In this document: one piece after another, positions 1 to 6,268 of the stretch
Position numbering within the stretch: position 1 is the first letter of the stretch
Layout of the letters: every line of letters begins with the position of its first letter
Origin: Desulfobacteraceae bacterium
Lineage (GTDB): Bacteria > Desulfobacterota > Desulfobacteria > Desulfobacterales > Desulfosalsimonadaceae
Reading direction: 5' to 3'
Assembly (NCBI GenBank): GCA_021162325.1
Contig: JAGGYV010000157.1
Coordinates: forward strand, 1-8,573
Length of the DNA stretch: 8,573 nucleotides
The notes under the pieces: model-generated
The model's database searches: none
Seen by the model: only the letters and a program-made list of their open reading frames with translations
What the model was told of the DNA's origin: nothing
Made by a program: the position numbers and the translations under genes

Positions 1-48
1 ATACAATTTAATCTGATTTACTGTGCGCAAATTTCAATACAATTTAAT
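1..48 (+). repeat. 12-base direct repeat upstream of ppdK
   Basis: ATACAATTTAAT occurs at 1-12 and again at 37-48, so the copies are 36 bases apart in an AT-rich stretch. The second copy overlaps the best candidate -10 box of ppdK. It may be a regulator site or simply AT-rich coincidence. The first copy touches the window edge, so its full extent is unknown. Confidence 0.4.
17..43 (+). promoter_or_regulatory. Possible ppdK promoter
   Basis: A TACAAT box at 38-43 matches the sigma-70 -10 consensus at five of six positions. It is preceded by TTTACT at 17-22, a four-of-six match to the -35 consensus, but the 15-base spacing is short. Transcription would start near base 50 and leave a leader of about 35 bases. 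The purine-rich AAAGGG at 68-73, 11 bases before the ATG at 85, is the likely ribosome binding site and is somewhat distant. Two nearer-upstream ATGs (65 and 74) are out of frame, which supports the start at 85. Confidence 0.3.
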
Positions 49-84
49 TTATTAAAGTCAATAAATGAAAGGGATGGATAGACG

Positions 85-2808
85 ATGGCAGGGTATGTTT
101 ACACATTCGGTAATGGGAAAGCTGATGGGGATAAATCTCTAAAAAATCTGCTTGGGGGTAAAGGCGCGGGTCTGGCGGAAATGGCAAAACTCGGCCTGCC
201 GGTTCCAGCCGGTTTTACAATTACCACCGGATGCTGCAAATATTATTTTGAAACCGATGCCAACTATCCCCCTCATTTAAATGATGAGGTTGAAAATGCC
301 TTAAAACATATTGAGGGCATCATGGAGATGAAATTTGGTGATCCGGAATTTCCTCTTCTGGTTTCCTGTCGCTCCGGCGCTAGGACATCAATGCCCGGTA
401 TGATGGAAACAGTTTTAAATGTTGGCTTAACAACAAAAACCATTCCCGGAATGATCAAAAAAACAAATAATGAACGCTTTGTGTATGATGCCTATCGGCG
501 TCTGATCATGATGTATTCTGATGTGGTAATGGAAAAATCAGAAGGGATTGAGCCTGAAGAAGGAAAAGGAATACGGGTGCAGCTTGAACACATCATGAAT
601 CAGATGAAAATCACTAAGGGATATGCAGGTGATACAGACTTTACAGTAAAAGACCTGAAAATTCTTTCCGAAAAATTTAAAGTAAAAGTCAAAGAGCTGC
701 TAGGCGTCGAATTTCCGGATGAACCGCTTAAACAGTTGTGGGGCGCCATTGGCGCGGTTTTTAAAAGCTGGAAAGGCAAGCGTGCCATTTCATATCGCCG
801 TATCGAAGGGATTCCCGATGAATGGGGGACCGCCGTTACCGTTCAAAGTATGGTTTTCGGCAATATGGGCGATACTTCTGCCACCGGTGTTGGGTTTACC
901 CGAAATCCGGCAACCGGTGAAAATGTCCTTTTTGGTGAATGGCTGCCCAATGCTCAGGGGGAAGATGTTGTGGCTGGGATCCGAACGCCTAATCCTATCA
1001 ATGAAGCAACGAAAAACGATCAGAATAAACACTTACCTTCTCTTGAAACTGCCATGCCGGAATCATACCAGCAATTACATGATATTCGAGATAAACTGGA
1101 AACCCATTTTCACAATATGCAGGATTTGGAATTTACGATTCAGGAGAATAAACTGTATATGCTCCAAACCCGTGTCGGCAAACGGACCGGTCTTGCAGCG
1201 CTGAACATGGCAATGGACATGTTACGTGAAGGTTCAATTGATGAAAAAACTGCTGTCACCAGAGTTTCACCTGCCCAATTAGATGAAATGCTTCATCCGC
1301 TGATTGATCCGGATGCTGAAACAAAATCCCGGGTAATTGCCAAGGGCCTTCCGGCTGGACCGGGCGGCGCATGCGGACATATTGTGTTTACTTCTGAAGA
1401 TGCGGTACAATGGAAGAAAGAAGGGAAAAAAGTTATCCTTATCCGTGAGGAAACCAATCCTGAGGATGTCGAAGGCATGCGTGCCGCATCTGCTATTTTG
1501 ACTGCCAGGGGCGGAATGACCAGTCATGCAGCGCTTGTCGCCCGAGGGTGGGGAAAATGCTGTATTGTCGGTGCCGGTGCGCTACAGGTTGATGTGGCTA
1601 ATAAAAAAATTATAATTGATGACATTGAGTATTGTGAAGGCGATATCTGCACATTAAACGGCTCCAAAGGATTTGTTTACGCGGGCGAACTGCCGATGAT
1701 TGATGCCACGGAAAACCCAAGGCTCTCAGAATTCATGTCTATGGTAGATAAATACCGGACGATGAAGGTGAGAACAAATGCAGAAACACCAGAAGATGTT
1801 ACAATTGCCCGAAAATTTGGTGCTGAAGGAATCGGTCTGTTTCGAACCGAACATATGTTTTATGGTGAAGGATCGGAAAAGCCACTATTTTTGTTACGAA
1901 AAATGATTTTAAGCAACACGGAAGATGAACGTCGCGCCGCCCTTGACGAGCTGTTTCCCCATGTTAAAAATGAGATGAAAAAAACAATGGAAATTATGGA
2001 CGGCCTTCCGATAACATTTCGCCTGCTCGATCCACCGCTGCATGAGTTTGTTCCGCACAGTAAGCAGAATCAGCAGGAACTTGCCAAAGCATTAAATATT
2101 GATGAAAAAACCATTGTCAAACGCAGTGAACTGCTTAATGAGAATAATCCCATGATGGGGCATCGCGGGGTCCGCTTGGGAATTACGTACCCTGAAATTT
2201 CTGAAATGCAATTCAGAGCGATATTGGAGGCGGCGGCTGAATTAATCAAAGAAGGGAAAAAATCTCATCCTGAAATCATGGTTCCGGTTACCTGTGATGT
2301 AAAAGAGCTTGATAACATGAAAATCCTTTTTGATAAAATATATAATGATGTGATTGCCAAATTTGAAATCGATAAAATCGATTATCAGTACGGCACAATG
2401 ATTGAAATCCCCCGGGCCGCCCTGCTGGCCGATAAAATGGCGGGGACTGCGCAATTTTTCTCTTTCGGCACCAATGATTTAACGCAAATGACATTTGGAT
2501 TCAGCCGTGACGATATTGGCGGCTTTATGGGGGACTATATTGATAAAAAAATCATCAAAAATGATCCGTTTCAATCACTGGATATTGAAGGGGTCGGTGC
2601 CTTAATTCAAATGGCCGTAAAAAAAGGCCGCGCCACACGTCCGAATCTGAAAATCGGTATCTGCGGAGAGCACGGCGGCGATGCGGCATCCGTGGAATTT
2701 TGTTATCAATGCGGGTTTGATTATGTGAGCTGCTCACCATTTCGCCTGCCCATCGCACGTCTGGCCGCAGCACAGGCGGCGATTTCAGCAGAAAATAAAA
2801 ATCAATAA
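85..2808 (+). CDS. ppdK: Pyruvate, phosphate dikinase
   Basis: This cytoplasmic enzyme interconverts pyruvate, ATP and phosphate with phosphoenolpyruvate, AMP and pyrophosphate; in anaerobes it can serve PEP synthesis or glycolysis. The 907-residue length is normal for the family. The N-terminal ATP-grasp region (about 1-370) shows the LGGKGAGLAEM segment at 23-33, SCRSGARTSMPGMMETV at 94-110, a glycine-rich loop at 259-268, NAQGEDVVAGIRTP further on, and the nucleotide/metal-binding E349 and Q361 in LEFT...MLQTR. The swivelling phosphohistidine domain carries GGMTSHAALVARG from 476, with H481 as the phosphorylated histidine. T479 matches the threonine targeted by the PPDK regulatory protein in other organisms. 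The C-terminal PEP/pyruvate barrel shows GIGLFRTEHMF (582-592) and ICGEHGG with catalytic C860, then DYVSCSPFRLPIARLAAAQAA. All key residues are present and the gene is intact. It is transcribed alone, convergent with the aromatic genes. One mild oddity is SATG (265-268) in the glycine loop, where SGTG is usual. Confidence 0.97.
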   Translation: MAGYVYTFGNGKADGDKSLKNLLGGKGAGLAEMAKLGLPVPAGFTITTGCCKYYFETDANYPPHLNDEVENALKHIEGIMEMKFGDPEFPLLVSCRSGARTSMPGMMETVLNVGLTTKTIPGMIKKTNNERFVYDAYRRLIMMYSDVVMEKSEGIEPEEGKGIRVQLEHIMNQMKITKGYAGDTDFTVKDLKILSEKFKVKVKELLGVEFPDEPLKQLWGAIGAVFKSWKGKRAISYRRIEGIPDEWGTAVTVQSMVFGNMGDTSATGVGFTRNPATGENVLFGEWLPNAQGEDVVAGIRTPNPINEATKNDQNKHLPSLETAMPESYQQLHDIRDKLETHFHNMQDLEFTIQENKLYMLQTRVGKRTGLAALNMAMDMLREGSIDEKTAVTRVSPAQLDEMLHPLIDPDAETKSRVIAKGLPAGPGGACGHIVFTSEDAVQWKKEGKKVILIREETNPEDVEGMRAASAILTARGGMTSHAALVARGWGKCCIVGAGALQVDVANKKIIIDDIEYCEGDICTLNGSKGFVYAGELPMIDATENPRLSEFMSMVDKYRTMKVRTNAETPEDVTIARKFGAEGIGLFRTEHMFYGEGSEKPLFLLRKMILSNTEDERRAALDELFPHVKNEMKKTMEIMDGLPITFRLLDPPLHEFVPHSKQNQQELAKALNIDEKTIVKRSELLNENNPMMGHRGVRLGITYPEISEMQFRAILEAAAELIKEGKKSHPEIMVPVTCDVKELDNMKILFDKIYNDVIAKFEIDKIDYQYGTMIEIPRAALLADKMAGTAQFFSFGTNDLTQMTFGFSRDDIGGFMGDYIDKKIIKNDPFQSLDIEGVGALIQMAVKKGRATRPNLKIGICGEHGGDAASVEFCYQCGFDYVSCSPFRLPIARLAAAQAAISAENKNQ

Positions 2809-2837
2809 GTCTTTTTTTACTTAACCCAAAAACGATC

Positions 2838-2868
2838 AAAGCACCGATTGGCTACCGGTGCTTTTTTT
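2838..2868. terminator. Rho-independent terminator between ppdK and aroC
   Basis: AAAGCACCG (2838-2846) pairs perfectly with CGGTGCTTT (2856-2864) around a 9-base loop, and the T-run spans 2862-2868. It starts 29 bases past the ppdK stop codon, so it is a textbook terminator for ppdK. Read on the minus strand the same stem is followed by TTTGATCGTTTTT, so it can also end transcripts coming through aroC, whose stop codon lies about 30 bases away. The shared use is inference. Confidence 0.88.
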
Positions 2869-2897
2869 CTTCTGCGTGGGTGTCGCTTTATTTTGTT

Positions 2898-3950
2898 TTA
2901 TTTTATTGCCCGCTGCCGCATCAAATGATCAACCAGCACCAGGCTGACCATGGCTTCACAGACCACATTGATACGGGGAATGGCCGAAATATCATGACGC
3001 CCCTTGATTGAAATTCTGGTTGCTTTGTTACTGGTATCGACGGTTTTCTGTTCGATATGGATAGACGGTATCGGTTTAACCGCCACCCGAACAACGATTT
3101 CATCGCCATTGGATATCCCCGCCAAAATACCACCGGCATTATTGCTTAAAAAACCATCCGGCACAATCGGATCATTGTTCTGTGATCCACGTAGCGAAGC
3201 CGCACGGAACCCGGCACCGACTTCAACGCCTTTAACCGCCCCGATACTCATGAGGGCTTTTGCAAAGTCTGCATCCAGCTTATCAAATACTGGTTCCCCC
3301 AAACCGGGTGGCACATTTTTTGCGATAATTTCAACAACACCACCCAAAGAATCTCCTTCCAGCCGGACCATAGCGACTTCTTCTTCCATCAGTTTTGCCG
3401 CTGTCATGTCCGCACACAAAAACATATTTTCAGACATTGCCTGACGATCAAACGTCTCCGATGAGATACTTCCCAGAGATGTTGTATGGACAAAAATTTC
3501 AATATTTTCTTTTTTTAAAACAGCGTTTGCAACGGCACCGGCCGCAACCCTTCCCACGGTTTCACGGGCAGATGACCGCCCTCCCCCGCGCCAGTCACGG
3601 ATTCCATATTTTGCCTGATAGGTTAAATCACCGTGTCCCGGCCGATAGATGTCGGAGATTGACTTGTAAGCACTTGATTTCGCATCACGGTTTTTCACCA
3701 TGATCATTATCGGTGTGCCGGTCGTCTGGTTTTCAAACACACCGGAAAAGATTTTTGCCGTATCTGATTCTTTTCGGGATGTACTCGTTACAGAACTTCC
3801 AGGACGACGGCGGTCCAGCATTTTCTGAATGATCGATTCATTCATTTCAATTCCGGACGGGCATCCGTCAACCACTACACCAACGCCTTTGCCGTGTGAT
3901 TCTCCCCAGGTTGTAATTTGAAACAATTTCCCGAATGTATTGCCTGACAT
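2898..3950 (-). CDS. aroC: Chorismate synthase
   Basis: This enzyme catalyses anti-1,4-elimination of phosphate from 5-enolpyruvylshikimate-3-phosphate to give chorismate, using reduced FMN; it is the last step of the shikimate pathway. The 350-residue length is normal for a compact bacterial enzyme. Visible family motifs are GESHGKGVGVVVDGCPSG (16-33, with catalytic H19), RPGHGDLTYQAKYGIRDWRGGGRSSARETVGRVAAGA (103-139, with H106 and the RSSARET active-site segment), NNAGGILAGISNGD (270-283), KPIPSI (292-297) and KGRHDISAIPR (316-326). The start is well placed: AGGAA at 3956-3960 lies five bases before the ATG. It is the last gene of the minus-strand block, 53 bases after the zinc-finger gene and separated from the other aromatic genes by the toxin-antitoxin-like pair. 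No strong promoter was seen in that 53-base gap, so read-through from the pair is likely. It probably ends at the shared terminator at 2838-2868. Confidence 0.97.
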   Translation of the reverse strand: MSGNTFGKLFQITTWGESHGKGVGVVVDGCPSGIEMNESIIQKMLDRRRPGSSVTSTSRKESDTAKIFSGVFENQTTGTPIMIMVKNRDAKSSAYKSISDIYRPGHGDLTYQAKYGIRDWRGGGRSSARETVGRVAAGAVANAVLKKENIEIFVHTTSLGSISSETFDRQAMSENMFLCADMTAAKLMEEEVAMVRLEGDSLGGVVEIIAKNVPPGLGEPVFDKLDADFAKALMSIGAVKGVEVGAGFRAASLRGSQNNDPIVPDGFLSNNAGGILAGISNGDEIVVRVAVKPIPSIHIEQKTVDTSNKATRISIKGRHDISAIPRINVVCEAMVSLVLVDHLMRQRAIK

Positions 3951-4003
3951 GAAAATTCCTATTGGTTTTAAAATATTGAATCGTTTTGACTATTTAAAAA
4001 CAT

Positions 4004-4231
4004 TTAAGCGGCTGCCGCATATTTGATAATTTCAATTTCCGCTTGTTCATTAACACTATCAAAAATTTTCTCCAGGTGTTTCAATACATGATCTTCCATC
4101 ATATATTCATTGCAGCCAGAGCATTGAGAAATAGGCAAATCCTTTATAATCACAATGCTCATTTCATTCAACTTGAATGGAAGACTGGTAACAATGGCCT
4201 GCATTTCAGAACCACAAACATGACATCTCAT
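4004..4231 (-). CDS. YgiT-type zinc-finger protein (probable antitoxin)
   Basis: This 75-residue protein has the YgiT/MqsA N-terminal zinc-finger pattern: two CxxC pairs (C3-C6 and C37-C40) flanking a short beta-rich segment, NEMSIVIIKDLPISQCSGC, then a helical tail ending in YAAAA. It lacks the C-terminal helix-turn-helix DNA-binding domain of full-length MqsA, as is common in short YgiT-type proteins beside DUF4258 genes. I chose the ATG at 4231 rather than the in-frame ATG at 4267. It has a strong Shine-Dalgarno sequence 8 bases upstream, it overlaps the preceding gene's stop codon as ATGA, and the zinc-finger motif begins directly there. By analogy with mqsRA (toxin first, antitoxin second) it is predicted to neutralise the upstream DUF4258 protein by direct binding. 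Function is inferred from family and context; no target can be read from the sequence. Confidence 0.85.
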   Translation of the reverse strand: MRCHVCGSEMQAIVTSLPFKLNEMSIVIIKDLPISQCSGCNEYMMEDHVLKHLEKIFDSVNEQAEIEIIKYAAAA

Positions 4232-4575
4232 GAAGATTGCCTCCTTTTTTTCAAGCATTTTTCCCAATCAATAAGATTCGGGAAATAAGCAGTGATAATA
4301 CGAATATTATTCCTTTCAACATCAGCAGCAAAGAGAATATGGAATTCAGAGTCCTGATAACTGGAATACACGAGATAGCTCAGAAAATATTTATCTTTCG
4401 GGGATTTTTCAATGATTTGATAATTATCGACGGAATCAAGGATAAATTTTCTGGGGATAAATCTTCCTTTCATGCGCATATTGACATGATACGTCCAGAA
4501 AATTTCTTGGTTTTTTACGCATCCTTGAATAAATTTTAAAGGATCTCCCGGAACCATTCGCTGAGTAGCAATCAT
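4228..4575 (-). CDS. DUF4258 domain protein (probable toxin)
   Basis: This 115-residue cytoplasmic protein shows the DUF4258 layout: an N-terminal helix, then FWTYHVNMRMKGRFI (26-40, with H30 in the family's conserved His-containing start), a long central segment, and the signature core FHILFAADVERNN..RIITAYFPN (78-100), followed by W104 and a basic tail KKRRQSS. DUF4258 proteins are often paired with YgiT-type zinc-finger proteins and are suspected of belonging to the RelE/MqsR-like ribonuclease toxins, but activity has not been shown for most. Here the stop codon overlaps the next start as ATGA, which indicates translational coupling. The start at 4575 has only a modest purine-rich site (AAAGGAAAG) about 10 bases upstream; M7 is in frame but has no ribosome binding site. 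The gene lies between aroA and aroC with no obvious metabolic link, which suggests later insertion. Confidence 0.82.
   Translation of the reverse strand: MIATQRMVPGDPLKFIQGCVKNQEIFWTYHVNMRMKGRFIPRKFILDSVDNYQIIEKSPKDKYFLSYLVYSSYQDSEFHILFAADVERNNIRIITAYFPNLIDWEKCLKKRRQSS
4240..4246 (-). promoter_or_regulatory. Strong ribosome binding site for the YgiT-type gene
   Basis: AAGGAGG on the minus strand lies 8 bases before the ATG at 4231 and inside the 3' end of the DUF4258 coding sequence. It decides the start codon of the antitoxin gene. It is also much stronger than the site before the DUF4258 gene, which would favour excess antitoxin from a shared message. Confidence 0.85.
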
Positions 4576-4898
4576 TTATTGAAATCTTTCCTTTTCCATA
4601 ATATTCAGGTGCATTTTTTAAACATTCGTTACTGACTCCATTTTATTTTAAATATTTTTTAACTTAGTGTATTCAGCGTTGTTTTGTCAATCATATCCTC
4701 AAAGCCGTGAAGCGGAAACATACTGAAAATGCAAATTGTTTTGAAACTATATCCCGATAAAATCAATGGCTAAAAACAAAATTGTCTGCGGATTATGCCA
4801 CGATAAGGAGTTGTGAATCCGACCAACTTCTGCATTCATCTCCTCACTCCCTCACGGTCGCGGCTCTGATTGGTTTTAACCTTCATCTTCTCACTCCC
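4576..4898. other. Non-coding gap between aroA and the DUF4258 gene
   Basis: This 323-base AT-rich stretch has no convincing gene on either strand. It contains the candidate promoter of the toxin-antitoxin-like pair (4661-4690) and, at its aroA end, most of a tandem 40-base repeat (4835-4921). Between about 4700 and 4830 I see nothing definite. A weak AGTTG/CAACT hairpin at 4809-4828 has no following U-run, so no credible terminator for the upstream aromatic operon is visible. Confidence 0.7.
4661..4690 (-). promoter_or_regulatory. Candidate promoter for the toxin-antitoxin-like pair
   Basis: On the minus strand there is a perfect -35 box TTGACA (4690-4685), an 18-base spacer, and a weak -10 box TAAGTT (4666-4661). 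Transcription would begin near 4654 and leave a leader of about 80 bases. An 8-base perfect palindrome, AAATATTT (4650-4657), sits at the predicted start and could be an operator, although AT-rich palindromes arise easily by chance. This promoter could also drive aroC. Confidence 0.45.
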
Positions 4899-4921
4899 TC
4901 ACGGTCGCGGCTCTGATTGGT
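4835..4921. repeat. Tandem pair of a 40-base REP-like repeat
   Basis: Bases 4835-4874 and 4882-4921 are identical at 39 of 40 positions (C at 4842 against T at 4889), with a 7-base spacer and a 47-base period. The core, CTCACGGTCGCGGCTC, is much more GC-rich than the surrounding DNA. The inner copy runs into the aroA coding sequence, supplying its stop codon and the codons from Q420 onward. From memory, cores of this kind occur in intergenic DNA of several proteobacterial and Desulfobacterota genomes, so a dispersed REP-like element is likely. Only the two local copies are proved by this window. Confidence 0.85.
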
Positions 4922-6176
4922 CATACATTCTCTCAAATACTTCCCAGAAATCAGGAAATGACTTTTCCACACATTGTTCATTTTTAATTTCTATTCCCGA
5001 CACCCTGAGTCCAGCAACTGAAAAGGACATGGCAATGCGATGATCATCATAGGTTTCTATGATGGCTCCATGTGGGGCACCGCCAATGATAACCAGGTCA
5101 TCATTTTCTGATTTTGCCGATATTCCCATCCTGGTCAGTTCGTTGATTACCGCACTTAAGCGATCACTTTCCTTTACTTTCAAATGGGATACATTTTTTA
5201 TGATCGTAGTGCCTTCGGCAAATGCGGCAATGACTGCAAGGGTCGGTACCAGATCCGGCATGTCGGCCATATCCACTTCTATGCCGGTCAGCTTGCCGCC
5301 GGTAACCGTGATGCCGCCTGATTCATGCGTCACCCGACATCCCATGGCCGATAAAACATCCACAAAACGAACATCCCCCTGGATGGATTGTTTGAATATG
5401 CCGTTTACCGTTATCGCATGCCCGGTGATTGCGGCTGCCGCCCAAAAATAACTTGCCTGGGAGCAATCCGGTTCCACAACATAACTGCCGGACTGATAGC
5501 ATTGACTGCCAGGAGTTTTAAAATAATCATACCCGGATCTTACAACATCAACACCAAACCGGGACATGATATCGAGTGTCATATCAATGTAGGGCTTAGA
5601 TACCGGACCGTGAGTCACATGAATTTCCATGCCGTTTTGTGAATAAGGCGCCATTAACAGCAACCCGGAAAGAAACTGGCTGCTGATACTGCAGTTTAAG
5701 TCAACCGTTCCGCCAGAAAGTTTTGTACCGATCACCTCAACCGGCGGGCAGCGATTATTATTGATTGATACCGCCTGTACACCCATCTGGCTTAAACCAT
5801 CCAACAGATGATGTATCGGTCGTTCATGCATCCGGTCGGAGCCGGATAATACATAACGGCCGTTGCCGATCGCTGCTAATGCGGTCAAAAGCCGCATGGA
5901 GGTCCCGGAGTTTCCCAAAAAAATGGGTCTCTCACACGAATTCATATCTCCGTTGCACCCGTTCAGGATTAAGCCCTCCGGCTTTTTTACAAAAGACGCG
6001 CCGTATTGGTTTAACGCAGACAATGTATAATTCGTATCATCACTGTCCAGGCAATTTTCAATGAAACATGACCCATTTGATAATGCTGCGGCAATAAATA
6101 TACGGTGGGTATAACTTTTTGATCCCGGAACAGTCACCGCCGTATCATGAATTTTTTCAGTTTTTATTTTCAGCAT
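4899..6176 (-). CDS. aroA: 3-phosphoshikimate 1-carboxyvinyltransferase (EPSP synthase)
   Basis: This cytoplasmic enzyme transfers the enolpyruvyl group of PEP to shikimate-3-phosphate, the penultimate step to chorismate. The 425-residue length is normal. Visible motifs in order are VPGSKSYTHR (16-25, with K20 binding substrate), FLGNSGTSMRLL (86-97), RMHERPI (115-121), SISSQFL (163-169), DCSQASYFWAAAA (237-249), MPDLVPTLA (306-314, with D308 as the expected catalytic aspartate), HLKVKESDRL (331-340, with E336) and YDDHRIAMSF (376-385). The family's KSFPDFW end is present at 405-411. The last residues, QSEPRP, are encoded by the inner copy of the 40-base repeat and are probably a non-functional tail. 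The ribosome binding site is weak (GAGATG region), but no in-frame upstream ATG competes. It lies 64 bases after pheA and is probably in the same operon. Position 96 is Leu where the E. coli enzyme has Pro101. Confidence 0.96.
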   Translation of the reverse strand: MLKIKTEKIHDTAVTVPGSKSYTHRIFIAAALSNGSCFIENCLDSDDTNYTLSALNQYGASFVKKPEGLILNGCNGDMNSCERPIFLGNSGTSMRLLTALAAIGNGRYVLSGSDRMHERPIHHLLDGLSQMGVQAVSINNNRCPPVEVIGTKLSGGTVDLNCSISSQFLSGLLLMAPYSQNGMEIHVTHGPVSKPYIDMTLDIMSRFGVDVVRSGYDYFKTPGSQCYQSGSYVVEPDCSQASYFWAAAAITGHAITVNGIFKQSIQGDVRFVDVLSAMGCRVTHESGGITVTGGKLTGIEVDMADMPDLVPTLAVIAAFAEGTTIIKNVSHLKVKESDRLSAVINELTRMGISAKSENDDLVIIGGAPHGAIIETYDDHRIAMSFSVAGLRVSGIEIKNEQCVEKSFPDFWEVFERMYDQSEPRP

Positions 6177-6205
6177 GGATTTTTCATCTCATTCGCCTGT
6201 TATGT

Positions 6206-6268
6206 TAATTCCTAATTCCTAATTTAATCCCCGATTCCCCTCATGACTGCGCTCGGGGGTATGACCCC
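6206..6268. repeat. Heptamer repeat and overlapping inverted repeats at the pheA-aroA junction
   Basis: TAATTCC is tandemly repeated at 6206-6219 and followed by the related TAATTTAATCC. Next, CCCCGA (6229-6234) can pair with TCGGGG (6253-6258). An alternative small hairpin, GGGGT-ATG-ACCCC (6256-6268), shares the same G-run, so the two stems exclude each other. The region covers the pheA stop codon. Neither stem is followed by a U-run in the minus-strand transcript, so it is not a standard terminator. It could be an RNA-processing or stability site between pheA and aroA, or part of a dispersed repeat. Confidence 0.5.

Noticed and set aside
719..1204. 161-codon plus-strand open frame inside ppdK
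   Set aside because: It lies in another frame of the well-supported ppdK coding sequence, resembles no family and has no ribosome binding site of note.
3004..3444. 146-codon plus-strand open frame opposite aroC
   Set aside because: It is the antisense shadow of conserved aroC codons, with a low-complexity Ser/Thr/Pro-rich translation and no recognisable domain.
4232..4267. Twelve-residue N-terminal extension of the YgiT-type protein starting at 4267
   Set aside because: The strong Shine-Dalgarno sequence, the ATGA overlap and the position of the zinc-finger motif all favour the internal ATG at 4231.
4809..4828. Terminator for the aroA operon (AGTTG/CAACT hairpin)
   Set aside because: The stem is five pairs, the loop is ten bases, and no U-run follows on either strand.
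4835..4921. CRISPR array
   Set aside because: There are only two repeat copies with a 7-base spacer, far too short for CRISPR spacers, and no cas genes nearby.
5059..5451. 130-codon plus-strand open frame opposite aroA
   Set aside because: It is antisense to conserved aroA motifs and has no domain or credible start signal.
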